Positions 1 to 12,240 of a stretch of DNA of 64,000 nucleotides are shown here, one piece after another. This DNA comes from Bicyclus anynana. Lineage: Eukaryota; Arthropoda; Insecta; Lepidoptera; Nymphalidae. Location of the stretch: assembly GCF_947172395.1 (NCBI RefSeq), contig NC_069100.1:2113001-2177000 (forward strand). Direction: 5' to 3'. A program made the translations under genes and the position numbers. Position 1 is the first letter of the stretch, and the number at the start of each line of letters is the position of its first letter. Under the pieces are notes generated by a model, which had not been told where the DNA came from, made no database searches, and saw only the letters and a program-made list of their open reading frames with translations.

Positions 1-16
1 ATTCGGTATACATAAT

Positions 17-519
17 AGGGATGATGACAGTTTTTTAAATTGTATATAAATTAAGAGTATGCTAATAGTAAAGCAATTTTGTAAAAGTAACAGGGTATCT
101 GCGATCATTACTTTCGGAGCTACAGGGATTTAAACGGTCAGATTTGCGGCGCTGCCACGGATCCCTGATAAACGCCCCATACAAAATGGCACGAATTAAT
201 GACGTCGTAGGTAATGTAATGATCGTTAGATTTGTATGGGCGTTTAAACAAAATTACTTATATCTTTGTTATTTGTGCGTTTATGTTTATAGTTCAAGTA
301 TTAAAAAATGTCACTTTTAATGTAAGGAAGCTAAAACTGTATGAATTTTCATCTAATTACGATAAAAGATTTTTAATAGATTGTGAAATTTTATAATCTC
401 ATTTATTTTGCAAATATCCAGACTATATTTGCTTATATAAGTATAAGTTAGTAAACATTGACCCTATTTACCCGAATGTGTCATAAAAATCAATATATTC
501 AAACCTAGTCATCATCCCC
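17..519 (+). mobile_element. MITE family A, copy 1
   Basis: About 500 bp bounded by AGGGATGATGAC and GTCATCATCCCC, with flanking AAT/ATT. The internal sequence is shared with 47511-48003 and 60549-61040, including a conserved GGATCCCTG core and GACGTC region. No transposase. Confidence 0.85.
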
Positions 520-2776
520 ATTAGCAGTACGTAAATAGTTACCGGTAAAAAAACTTTTTCTAAAAAAAAAAAAATTATGATTTCATTTGATAGTCCATAG
601 ATGCAAATTAAATTAGAAAAAAAAGTAAAAACTTTACTCCAGCTATATGAATGAATGAACCCAGGACCTACTAGTTGTTAAGTAGAAGGAACTTATACAG
701 GACAACGCCCCGGTATGTAGGTATATACGGTATGTCTTTCTGATTTTTTCTCCAGTTCAAACAGCGAATAAAATAAGCTCAACTCAAAATAACAAACTTT
801 TGAATAATTAAAAAAAGAAAGTACTCTTTTTTTAAGTTTCAGTCCTTTATTAATCTGTCTTCACTTGTAAGTTGTAGTTATATATTTTGTTAAATATATA
901 CTAAACAAACATTTTGAAAAAACCCCATTCTACGCGGACACACTTGCGGTCTAAGTGTTTAATATAAATAAACTTCTCACATACTTGAGTCTACAAAATT
1001 AAAATACCACAACTAATTAAAATTATAATAATATAGTTAATGAATGAAACAGACAGACAAAAACTCGAAAGCTATTCAGAAGTCGAGAACCACTCGAAAA
1101 GCTCGCGAATAACTCTATTACATTAAAAGACATAATTAAAATTATCTTTATTAATTCAATGAATAAAAAATGTGTATCTGAATAGTGTTGCCATAGTGTA
1201 ACTTAGTGTTATGTAGTGTCTCTTAGTGTATCTGTGTGTGCCATAGTGTCTTTCGTAGTGTTTCAATGCGTGTTGCGAAGGAGTCATCAAGTGGCTGTGG
1301 CTTTATTTTCGTGACACTAGTGATGTGTATTTAATGTAAAATCTCGATATAATAATTTATGTTTCTTGAATTGCCTGAAATTGTTATTGATACCTCTTTT
1401 AATTTAGGTCTGGATCGATCCCAGATATGGCTCACCAACATTTTAAGTAATTGACCATATTATTATTAAATACGTAATTAATATTCTGTTTGGTATTACT
1501 CGAATTTTTCACGCCCACATTTTACATGACGGGTTCTAATAATTACTAGTATTCTACCCATAACATAAATTAATTGTTTCAATAGAAAATCTATGCACAA
1601 ATTACTTTTTTTTTCGATACTTCTAAAATCTTTTGTAAAACTTATGACCAGTATTATACACGGAAATGCAGCAATAACAGTTGGTATTGTTCGTAGCTGC
1701 TAAATCTTGCGTTTATAATGTTTGTTAGTTTTCCATTTAAGATCAGGGTGAGCCTTTAGATTGTTCCGTCAATAAAAATAAAATTAAGATTATATAAAAA
1801 CGATCAAGATATGAATAGATACATGCAAAATCATATTAATGAATAGTCAGATACCTGTAATTACTTCTTGGTCTTTTATCGCTAAAATAAATAATTACGT
1901 CGAATCGATAAATGATCGGCAACATTCGCATCACTACAGTCATCGTCATCGACAAGTCTAGTGCTTCGCATCGTCGCCTTCATCCATGAATACAGGAGCG
2001 ATCTTTTGTGTACTCCCATCTCCCTCCCATTATACAGATGTGATAGAGAGGGATGTATTGGCATAAACAGACGTGCCAACAAGTCAGCCCAAATACGAGT
2101 ACCTGGCTGCTCACAACATTAATTCGTCAATTTAGAATTCCGTGGAATTCTGACGTTTCTATTTCCGTTTCCATTTGTCGGCTAGTTTGACATTTCAGAT
2201 GTTGAAACCTTTTTCTGGGTTTTTGTTTTATCAAACCAAATTAAAAATAAATCTTAATATGAAAATTGATAACACCTAGATTTATTACAGAAATAAATAT
2301 ATTGTATTTCGTAACTTAAGTAACCATAATGCAAATACTGGACACTTTAAAATGTAAAATATTATAATATAATATACATGTAATATAATATGATTTATTT
2401 TTCTATCTATTGTTGTTTTAGTAACGGATAACAGCAGTCAGATACTCAACAGAACAAATACAACAATTTCGCACAGACTAGAGTCAGCACTGGATTTCCA
2501 GTCAACTTTGCAATGTGTAGGTTGGGACGTGTGTATGCGCTTAATACCAGACGTATTATGGGGGGATTCTTCCGAATGCCGATTGCATATTAATGCACGG
2601 CTGATTGGTGACAGATTAAAAGGGACTGAGAGACGGGAGAGAACGGAGGCTTAGTTGAATCGGTCTGGGATGATAACGATGACGTCTGTACTGACTGACA
2701 TACCGACAAGTGTTGGCTTGTATTAGAAGCATACTTTCTTTAAAAAAAAAATATTTGCTATATCTTTTTTTTTAAA
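520..2776. other. AT-rich non-coding stretch
   Basis: No supported gene. It contains the TAGTGT cluster. From 2422 to 2652 a plus-strand frame stays open for about 77 codons after a tttgttttag acceptor-like site, with no recognisable domain. Confidence 0.5.
1190..1262. repeat. clustered TAGTGT motif
   Basis: Six TAGTGT words in 73 bases with irregular 4-19 bp spacing. Low-complexity origin is likely. Confidence 0.6.
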
Positions 2777-2922
2777 TATGAGCAATATTCCCATTTCCAT
2801 CCAATTAGTCGGAAAAGACTGTGTTAGGAGTGGGTACGACTATGACCATTCGGGTAGGAATCGAACCACCACCCCTCGGTGATGAGACTGACCGTTACTT
2901 ACCGTTGAGCTATTGAGGCTAT
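2777..2922 (-). mobile_element. tRNA-derived SINE S3, reverse
   Basis: GCAATATTCCCATTTCCATC, AGTCGGAAAAGACTGTGTTA, GAATCGAACCACCACCCCTC, TGAGCTATTGAGGC: a complete reverse copy of S3. Confidence 0.75.
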
Positions 2923-2948
2923 ATCGATTGAGTTACTTATATTGTGAA

Positions 2949-3115
2949 CTAGCGGATGCCTGCGAATTTGTCTGCGTGAATTTACATTTTTACGGGATAT
3001 AAAGTAGCCTTTATGCCCAATAACGTCCTCCAACTTTCAGCGTGAGTCCCATTAAAATCGGTACAGCCGCCAACACAGTTATTTTGAATCACAGAGACAG
3101 ACAGACATTTAAATT
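2949..3115 (-). mobile_element. Helitron/Lep1-like fragment
   Basis: CTAGCGGATGCCTGCGAATT, TTTACGGGATATAAAGTAGC, AGACAGACAGACATTTAAAT. Old, diverged copy. Confidence 0.6.
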
Positions 3116-5160
3116 TTATTTATATGCATTGATGTATTTATAGTTGATACCAATTACGCTCGCGTGAAATTTCGCGTTATCGTTTTTTTTTTTTGGAAAC
3201 AAGATCTTTTATGTAGCTAGGTAAACGTGGACTGATAATAATCTTTAAGTAAAAATGTCACTCATGGTAAAAAACATCATAATATGGTCAATATTGTTTC
3301 AAAAATTTACAGTCAAATTATGTTAAGTTATAAAAACAAATAACCATTTTTACAGCTTTAGAAATTCATAGAGTACGTACTCGCAATAGGCTCGAAAATG
3401 GATGGATGGATATTCAGATTTGTTTGTTTGTTCAAATATCCCGTATAATTTATAGTCGAATATTTCGATTTGGGTCACTTATGATGTTTTGTTTGAAAAT
3501 TGAAAACGTTTCCGACAAAAATGCTTTAGCAGGACCTAAATTCATTTGTTTTATTTTTAGCCTGTAACGGATTTTAGGTTCGCGTCACACTATGGGAGGT
3601 TGCTAAGCTATGCTAGCTAAACTGCTATGCGTTTTCCATGTATAGTACAACAGAGTAGGACACGCCGTTAGAGAAACTTATTGTCTAATTAAACGTGTTA
3701 AAATTAAAAAATTTTGATCGTCTGCGGGTTTGTTTTAAATGTTTGTCAAACAGTGCTTAATAAAAGTCGGACATGCAACTTTGTCAAATAATAACAGTAA
3801 TAGTAATTTAGTAGTCTCGTAGACTTTAGTCCATTTTTTATGTTTTTTTTGTAAACAATTTAATTTTTTACTCATTGGATATGACTAATATTCTTTTTTT
3901 GTTTTGTTTTGTAAAAAACAATTAAGTCTAATACAAAGAAGTACATTGGAAAAACGAAATATTGCACAGCCTAGCTGGTAGCTGGTAAGCCGCCTTTAGT
4001 ATTCGATATTTTAACGATGATGAACGGCGTATCAAAAATTGTTTATGAGCGAACATCTCTCGATTTAGGTCGTTTTTGATGTGATGCTCGGTTGAATGTT
4101 TTGATACACACAATGTGTATCGAATGTATTAATAAATACGGATGTGAAAATGTTCTAATTTCTTTGTATGTACAAATATGCTTTCTATACCGAGAATAAC
4201 TCTACCGTACCTCTCCAGTGCAGTTGTAGGATAGTTAGATTGGGTAAGGTTCGATTACTAAGAAGAGAGAACATTGAATTTTACGTCTTTTTTAGCCATT
4301 GCATAGCTTTTATGGCGGGCTTTGAGCGCGGCGACTGAATCAAGAAATTCCGTAACGAAAATAAACCTAGCACCTAAGCCGTGCATCAAGTTAACACATT
4401 TCGACGTCATCATATCGACTGAACTGGGCAAGTGGTGTGAAACATAGGGCAAAGAATTCGATTCCAGCTCAGCGTAAATACATTTTTCATTTTTTTTTAT
4501 TTATACTTTTATTTCTTAATTTTATTCTTTTATAAGGAAAAAAAATAGTGCATAAATAAAAAAATAAATAATTATAATTGCATGAGTTTTTTATTTATTT
4601 CTTATTGAAAAAAATGCTATGCAATAACTTTACCGCGGCAGTGCCCGAGTGTCGCTGTAAAGTTATTATATACACGTATTTTTCTATTGTATTAAAAATA
4701 TTAATTACAAAATATAATTCTTTTGTTAAATAATACTAATTAAAAAAAAATACTTCTATATTCGCTCAATGTATAGTCTAGTCCAGACCAGCGCCAACCG
4801 AGTCCAGCAATTTTGGAAATTAGATTTCATTTATCACAACGAGTATAAATTGTTAATGAATAAATTAATCCGTACGTTTACAAAATTCACAGTAAACATT
4901 AATTAAAAATTCATGGCGCCAATACAATCCGGCGCGCACCAAAGCTAGATAAACCGATGGACTAACTAAACTACGGCCGTTAGTTAAATATTCAATTAGT
5001 CAAATGACCCGTAGTAAATAAAACTAAATAGTTAATCTAGATTCTAATGTAAAATTCAATTACTTGTACAGTCTGGTTGTAAAATTTAACTTGTATTATG
5101 TTCATTAAATCGATTATTATATAAAGCAAATGATCACTAAAACTTTTACAAAGCGCGATG
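3116..5160. other. AT-rich non-coding stretch
   Basis: Nothing recognised beyond a short inverted repeat near 4.6 kb. Confidence 0.5.
4622..4669. repeat. short inverted repeat
   Basis: AATAACTTTAC and GTAAAGTTATT flank a GC-rich loop (CGCGGCAGTGCCCGAGTGTC) in otherwise AT-rich sequence. Confidence 0.65.
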
Positions 5161-5815
5161 TTACCTTTTGTATGTGTTGCTTTATGGCAGGATTTCTCAA
5201 ACTTTCGGCTCCACGAACCCCTGTTAAAATGAACAAACCCCTTACTAACTAATTGGGAGGATCCCCCACCCCCCCTCAAAGAAAATATTGAAAATAATGA
5301 AATCAATGTTAGGAGTAATTTTGGACAATGTTAACCTTAATTCTGACTTGGTAATTCGAATGGCGAACCCTTAAGGGTACCCCACTTTGAGAAACCTTGC
5401 TTTATGGGGTGAAGCTTGGACACTAACGCAAGCGATGTGGGAGCTTGAGGCGTTTGAGATGTGGGCTTACAGGCGGACGCTGCTAATATCATGAAGGGAT
5501 CGTGTACACAACACTATTGTGCTGCAAACTGCAAAGAATGGAAAAGCCAACAGAGGTTCTGCAGCAAGTTCAAAGGAGGAAGCTCGGGTCATATAATGCG
5601 AATGTCCAAATATGACCTGCTCCAGCTTATTATCCAGGAAAAGATAACGGGAAAATTAAGGCCTGGTCGTAGACGTACATCTTGGCTCGAGAACTTACGC
5701 CAATGATTCAAAATAGGAGTACCAGATTTGGGCACCAGTGAATAAAGTTAAATTAGCCTTAATGATTTCTAATTTCCGATAGGAGATGGGACTAACGCAG
5801 AAGAAGACTAAATTA
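5160..5815 (+). mobile_element. degenerate LINE reverse-transcriptase fragment interrupted by a hAT MITE
   Basis: From 5408 the plus strand reads EAWTLTQAMWELEAFEMWAY, RRTLLIS, then after frameshifts GHIMRMSKYDLLQLIIQEKI, TGKLRPGRRRTSWLENLRQ. This is a common lepidopteran non-LTR RT C-terminal region from a different lineage than the RTE pieces. A 212-bp hAT-like element splits its 5' part. Confidence 0.7.
5188..5399 (+). mobile_element. non-autonomous hAT element with perfect 8-bp TSD
   Basis: Terminal inverted repeats CAGGATTTCTCAAACTT (left) and the complement of CACTTTGAGAAACCTTG (right) resemble hAT termini. The 8-bp target duplication CTTTATGG is exact at 5180-5187 and 5400-5407. No coding capacity. 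Confidence 0.85.
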
Positions 5816-8799
5816 TTCCACAAGTGTTAGTTATTTTCCTTAATTTATAAATAAAATTGCAGACAACCTTTTGCTGTTGAGTTTACCAAGTATTTTAATT
5901 AATTAAAAATATAAAAGACATTTTGAGAATTTTCTAAACATGGCGGGCTCATGTTGAGTCATCTCGCGCTTTTTCCACCGACGCTTTGTGCCCGGTATGT
6001 CGGTGCTGCCAGTTTTTGTCCACATTGATGGGTCATTGTGTTGCCCGTCGCAAAAATCCGGCGACGAATAATTGATAAGACCGCGGCCATGTTTATTTTT
6101 TCGCAGTCGATTCGTTAGTAGGATTAGAACGGTTCCCGAACGCGTATTTCGCGTTCTATTCCATTTTCAAACTTTCCAAAGGTATGCGTATCGCGAATAC
6201 ATAGTTTCTTTTGTTTGTCGAACTATTTTTCGATAGCTTTTCGGAGCTCGGAAATTTTTATCGTCGAACGGAACGTTGGCGGTGTTTGGTCAAGTTTATT
6301 TTTTTTCCTTTTTGTTTCCACCTCGCAGATGTCCGTATACTTTGTTAGCGTTGCAGAGTTTGCGCTATTCGATCCGTAATCGCTTGATATTGTTTGTTTT
6401 TGTATATTCATCTTATATAAAGGGAGACGGGGGATAGATCAGAAATCTATCTATGAAAGTATGAAAGAAAGACTAAGGGAAAGTAGTTACTCGTAATTAA
6501 GTAATGGGAGAGTGCTAGTCATCAATACAAATAATTGATGACTAATTTGTAAATCTGCAATTTCAAAGAGCAGAGTTTTAACAAATACATAAAGTATAGT
6601 TATTTACACGACACCAAAACACACACAAGCATTTTTAAAATGTTTGTCTGTGGTTTGTGTATTTGTTCGTGTGTGTCTAAGCTAATATCTAAAACTGATG
6701 AATCTCAAAGCTGAACCGATTCTAATGGGACTTTCACCTGAAGATAGTGAAGGTTATCGAGCAACGTATGCATACATATGCAACTTTTTCTTGAAAAATC
6801 CAAGGCTTCCGCATAGGATTTCTTAAAAACTGCATTTCATGCGAAGTCGCGGACACCTGAGTGCCAAGTGGGAGTTTTCAATATAATCATACTGTTACTA
6901 TCGCGTTGACGTAAACGCGAATTTATATGGAATTGAAACAGTTGTGCAGTAATGCCTTTAGATGGCGCTGTTTCAATTCCTTAGAAATTCGCGTTGACGT
7001 CAACGCGAATTTCTAAGGAAAGGAAGGGAAGGAATTAAGGAAAGGAGGCGTTAGTATCAGTCAAACTGCCACTAGGCCCTCTGCTAGTGAGAAAAACATA
7101 TATAGAAACGTCAAAGAAACATTGCCGCGTCCCGGTCACATTATGTAAATTTCCTGCGGGACGGCATAATAGGGTTTTGATAAGCGACCGCGGCGTATCG
7201 CACGAATTACAATCATGTTTGTTTCCATTATTATTTGCATTGGCAAAGGAGAATGCCAGATCCTGACCCAGTCCTAACTCGGAATTTTGCGGAAAATGTA
7301 AATGTACTAAAAATATCCAATTTTTTTAATAATTGTTTTTCAATCAACCCTTTTTACTGTTACACTCCGGAATAAAAATCTGCCAAACAAAGTAATTACA
7401 TCCATTACGTCATTTCTTCGTAACAGACATTGTTTACTTATTTTTTAAAAATCTTATTTCGACCTTGGGTTCGAGCCCTTTAAAGCGTTTTTATACTATT
7501 TTAATCACTTTAGATTCAAAATGGCTAGAATCCAGAGCTGCGAAGTCTGATCAAAATATATATATTTCTTAACCTTCAAATTAAACTTTAACTTAGATTT
7601 ATTTTTATACCCCTAGTTATAAAGGGTTTAAAGGTTGTTTAATAGTACAAAAAATCCAATAAAATGATATATAATATGTTATTGCAAATTATTTTTTTTT
7701 AGTGGGTTAAACTTCCATACATTGTCTGGCATTGTTCTTTGATGGACTGGCGTAGGCGATGCCTTGCTTGTATGGACAGAATGGTTTTGATTATAAGCTG
7801 GTTCAAGTTGGGGAATTTGTGTATTTTCTAGTATGCTTTGGTCTAGTTATTCTACCAGCAATGATGTTCCGTTATACTATTTAGATTTCTAGTATAATGC
7901 TGATAGCTTAGCAAGCTTAATCTTAAGTCCTCTTGTCGGGGGTTGCAGTAAGGACGCCTGTGCATGCTAATAAGCTTAGTTGAAATAGTTCATTTTTGTA
8001 TTTTTGTGTGCAATAAACTATTTCTTCGTCTTCTAAATTCACATTCATTTTAAAGTGCTATAAAGTTTTTCTACTTGCCATATTTCATTGTTCTAGGTCA
8101 TCGGAAACTACCAATGATTCCCTTAAGACTATAGAAATATATGTTTTTTGCGACATGCGAATGCGGGTTGGTGGATCTGCTGGTTATAATGTTAAATTCA
8201 TTAACGACTAGATGTTAATGATAATTAATGAAAGTTTAATTTTGTCACAGCTTCAAAAATCTGTAGAACTGAACATAGTATGGTTAAGTTCAACGCTATC
8301 CTGAGATAAAAGCTCTTGATAGACAGACGGACAACATACAACAACGCTTCCATCGTACATTGCATCATCACTTTATATCAAGTGTGACCGCAGTCAAAAT
8401 ATTTTTGAGGTACCTTAAACATTTAAAAAAATAACAGATACCAAGCATATCCGCGGGTCAGAACTACTAAGTAAATGTGAACTCTCGCCACGTATTCGAA
8501 TCCCCTACCCCTGCGCAGCATGCTGGTCACGTCCCGACCTAAATATTACGCGCAGTCGCTCTGAGACGGGATGGGAAAGTGGTTATAGGTTTTTGTGAGA
8601 GATTTTGGCGATCTTTTTTATAGCTGCCCGCTACCTAATAGTATATCTTTTATGACACTTTTATCTTTATGGCTCAAGTACTTGTTTGGTTTGGAACAAT
8701 TTCTGTATAGTTTGTTTGTGTCTGTTTTTTATACAAAGATTCATAACTTTTGTTAAACGGTTTGGAAGACGATTCATTTTGTTCTGTATCTATTTTAGA
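5816..8799. other. non-coding stretch with one large palindrome
   Basis: Apart from the foldback at 6903-7020 I see no gene. 5990-6190 is richer in CG dinucleotides (TTCCCGAACGCGTATTTCGC) than its surroundings but has no coding signal. Confidence 0.45.
6903..7020. repeat. foldback element with a perfect 44-bp palindrome
   Basis: 6977-7020 is an exact palindrome centred on TTGACGTCAA. The arm AACGCGAATTT..GGAATTGAAACAG at 6913-6940 is mirrored by 6969-6996, so the whole block folds back. Confidence 0.9.
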
Positions 8800-9150
8800 T
8801 TAGTTTTTTTATTGAGAAAGAATACGGTAAGAAATTAAATATCACGTCTCGAACTGAGAAAGAAAAACATCGCGAGGAAACCTTTTTCTTAATTCTTTGC
8901 GTGTGTGAAGTCTACCAATCCGTATTAGGCCAGCGTGGTGGACTATTGGCCTAACCCATCTCATTCCGAGAGGAGATTCGAGCTCAGCAGTGTGCCGATT
9001 ATGAGTTGATAATGATGAATGACAATAAGGAACTTAGGCTAACTTATCCTAATATGTATACAAATCATGCCCACGTAGAATGGTAGCAAGAATACTGGCT
9101 GAATTTCCGCGCTGGACAGCCGGGCTGATCCTTTGCGCTCATTGAACCAG
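8800..9150 (+). repeat. dispersed repeat G interrupted by a SINE
   Basis: TTTTTTTATTGAGAAAGAAT before the SINE and GGAACTTAGGCTAACTTATC after it. The uninterrupted form is at 34786-34928. Confidence 0.6.
8826..9025 (+). mobile_element. tRNA-derived SINE S1, 5' truncated
   Basis: 3' body of the common SINE (AAATTAAATATCACGT..GTGTGAAGTCTACCAATCCG..GTGGTGGACTATTGGCC) with a GATAATGATGAATGA tail. Inserted inside another dispersed repeat (family G). Confidence 0.75.
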
Positions 9151-9632
9151 TCCTTCTGTCACTAGTCGAGTAGTTTTAAATGTCGTGAGTTTATAAGAAA
9201 CTTCGATAAATTTAGAAAATATTCGTTTTTTTTAAATTGACCAGAACTGGGTGTTGAATCCGGAACCTTTTAAAAATTAACGCAAATACAGCACAACAGA
9301 GAGACAGCAATACACTTATGGAAATAAGTTATCTTTGTTTGCCAGTTTCCAAGATCTAATTCAATTTCAAGATGTCGCCGAAATGGTGGAGCTAACGAAA
9401 TTAGAGACAATATATCGCTCTTGAAATTCTACTAATTTGTGACTTAATGTAAAATCCAATTAGATAATGTAGTCTGAGAGTCGAGTGTTATTTTACAGTG
9501 TATATTTTAATAATATATTATAGTAATTGTATACCTACCTAACTTACTGATATTAGCATTAACAGACAGAGAAAAGTGTTAATTTTTTTGTGTTCTGCTT
9601 ATTTATCTCAACTTTGGTGACTATTTTTAATT

Positions 9633-9950
9633 CGTCGTCGTCGTCATCAACCCATATACGGCTCACTGCTGAGCTCGAGTCTCCTCTCAGAATGAGAGGG
9701 GTTAGGCCAATAGTCCACCACGTTGGCCCAATGCGGATTGGCAGACTTCACACACGCAGAGAATTAAGATAATTCTCTGGTATGCAGGTTTCCTCACGAT
9801 GTTTTCTTTCACCGATTGAGACACGTGATATTTAATTTCTTAAAATGCACACAACTGAAAAGTTGGAGGTGCATGCCCCGGACCGGATTCGAACCCACAC
9901 CCTCCGGAATCGGAGGCAGAGGTCATATCCACTGGGCTACCACGGCTCTC
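9633..9950 (-). mobile_element. tRNA-derived SINE S1, near full length
   Basis: Reverse orientation. The head reads GCCGTGGTAGCCCAGTGGAT with a box B GGGTTCGAATCC, and the tail is GAC-rich (GTCGTCGTCGTCATC on the plus strand). Confidence 0.85.
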
Positions 9951-10092
9951 GGCTCACGGCTTTTTAATTACAAATACAATTTTCAGGATAATATACAAAT
10001 ACAAACATAAACATCATCATCATTACGTGCCATCCTCGGTTTAAAGCTCTTTAATAGAACTAAGTTTCTATTTTTATATATAAGTGATGTTT

Positions 10093-10420
10093 GACGGCCT
10101 CCGTGGCTCTGTGGTAAGAGCGGTGGATTTATAAGACGATCGATCCTGGGATCGCTCCAGCTAGGCCGATTGAGGTTTTCTTAATTGGTCTAGGTCTGGC
10201 TGCTGGGAGGCTTCAGCCGTGGCCAGTTACCACCCTACCGGCAAAAGCGTACCGCCAAACGATTTAGCGTTTTGGTACATTTTTTTTTTGTCGTGTAGAA
10301 ACCGAAAAGATGTGGATTTTCATACTCCTCCTTATAAGTTAGCTTGCTCCTTGCATCAACATTTACCAGGTGAGATTGCAGTCAAGGGCTAACTTGTAAA
10401 TAATTAAAAAATAAAAAATA
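10093..10420 (+). mobile_element. tRNA-derived SINE S2
   Basis: Head GGCCTCCGTGGCTCTGTGGT, box-B-like GATCCTGGGATCGCTCC, body with CCAGTTACCACCCTACCGGC and TCGTGTAGAAACCGAAA, A-rich tail. Fragments at 30408-30545 and 63023-63180. Confidence 0.75.
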
Positions 10421-11620
10421 AAATTAATTAAAATCGTGTAGGCTAGATTGTAATTTTATGAAGTACCAAATTGGTACTTTAACAACAGAGAAAAATAAAA
10501 AAAAAATAAAAATCAGATATTTCCTAATTAAAAGAACGTTACAAACTAGTGATTTTTCAAAGGTTCACTTTTATAGATAACTACTTTATACCCAGTAATT
10601 GTTATCTATGTATCAACGAATCAAAGCAACGCTTATTCAAACTCAAAACACCGTGGCCAAACTAATTGGGAACTTTTTTTTTGCGTAAATAAAAAAGCAA
10701 AAACAAACCACTCTGGCACTATCGTTTGATTTTGTCGATTTCAATCAGTGATATTTTTTTTTTAATTTAAAACTATCAGACAGGCCTGAGTGTTAGCAAA
10801 TTGAAGCTAAGTGTAAATGTTGCCAATTATGGAAAGGTTTTTTTTTATGTTCACTGTTTTACGGTTCTTACTGTATTACTTGTTTTTTTTGGATATGTTT
10901 TTAACTTTGAAATTTTAAAAGAATAGTTTGCCTAAATCTTTATGATGTAATTACCTACCAAAATGCAAATGTGAGTTAGCCAACTTTTCATGTTAAACTA
11001 CTAAACCGACTTTAAAAGGTTTTCCATCATAACAAGTTATATTATGAGCGACACACCGAGTAACAAAGGCATTTTTTTTTTCTGATTTTATAAGTGCCGT
11101 AGGCTCCTTAATTGGACATCAGCATCACCGGGAGGTTTGGGCGAGCTCAGAAGCATCGCTTGAAGGCAAAAGCATAAAAGATGGACGGAACGACTCTCTA
11201 AAGGCGTCTCCTTTGAGAGCTCAGCTTTTTGGAAGGGTGTAATGGCCGGACGCCCACGAGTTCTTGAGTTAAAAAGCCCACATTCGGGTGAGGGCTTCAG
11301 ATATCGGGGACCCCTTCGCCGGCGAAGATGCTGTGTAGCTTGTGTTTGTGTAGCCTGGGAAGCGTTGTCGGTAGTTATGTCGTCGTCAGGATCATAAAGC
11401 TTCGTGTATATGATGGGAACTACCGAAACCGGAGGGCGTCATGTTTGTATTTCAGGTTTAACTTCAAAACTATTTATAATATTAATAATAACGGATTTGA
11501 TCTGCGTACCCGATACTCGTACACAGCAATGCTGTGCGGTTGAAATAATCATGACGGTGCGTACCTACTTCCTCGGATGAAGTCAGTAAAAAAAATCTTC
11601 TAATATTATAATCATCATCA

Positions 11621-11860
11621 TCATATCAGCCGATGGACATCCACTGTAAGACTAGCCTTTTGTAGGGTCTTCCAAACACCACGATCCTGAGCCACCTGCA
11701 TCCAGCGAATCTCTGCGACTCGTTTGATGTCGTCAGTCCACCTGGCGAGGGGTCGATCAACACTGCGCTATCTAGTGCGGGGTCGCCATTCCAGCAACTT
11801 AGGACTCCAACGTCCATCGGCTCTTTGAGCTACGTGCCCCGCCCATTGCCACTAATACTA
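11621..11860 (-). mobile_element. RTE-type LINE 3' fragment
   Basis: The minus strand carries the same 3' region as 50550-50937 (..WRPRTR..VDRPLARWTDDIKRVA..), preceded on the plus strand by an ATCATCATCATC tail. Open over part of its length but 5' truncated and diverged. Confidence 0.75.
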
Positions 11861-12081
11861 TGTTACTAATAACGCGATAAGTTCAAAGTTTTTATTAAAC
11901 GCAAGCTTATAGGAAAGTCTTATTAGAGTGTTGAACTGCACTATACGATTGTGTACTTAGTTCTAGATAAGATTGTGAAATAGTGGTAAACAAAAAAAAA
12001 TAAACCTTGCCTGAGTTTGTTGTGGGCTCTTCTCGAACGAAGGCGCGCTTGGAACCCTTGTAAGTAACTTTACAGTTCCTT

Positions 12082-12240
12082 GCATGTAGGATGGTGCGGG
12101 TGACAGTTCATTTTAAGTAGGATGGTGCGGGTGACAGTTCGTTACACTCATGAAAGTTTGCCGCGATTAACGACTATAGCACGTATTACGAACGTCATAC
12201 AGGCGACTGTCACCGGTACCATCTATCTGAAAAAACACCC
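12082..12240. repeat. dispersed repeat E with inverted ends
   Basis: GTAGGATGGTGCGGGTGACA occurs twice in tandem (12089 and 12118), and a mirrored form GACTGTCACCGGTACCATC follows near 12205. Related sequence is at 24790-24868 and 25498-25592. Confidence 0.6.

Noticed and set aside
10093..10165. tRNA gene
   Set aside because: Box A/B similarity comes from a SINE head; the cloverleaf arms do not pair and the body continues into SINE sequence.
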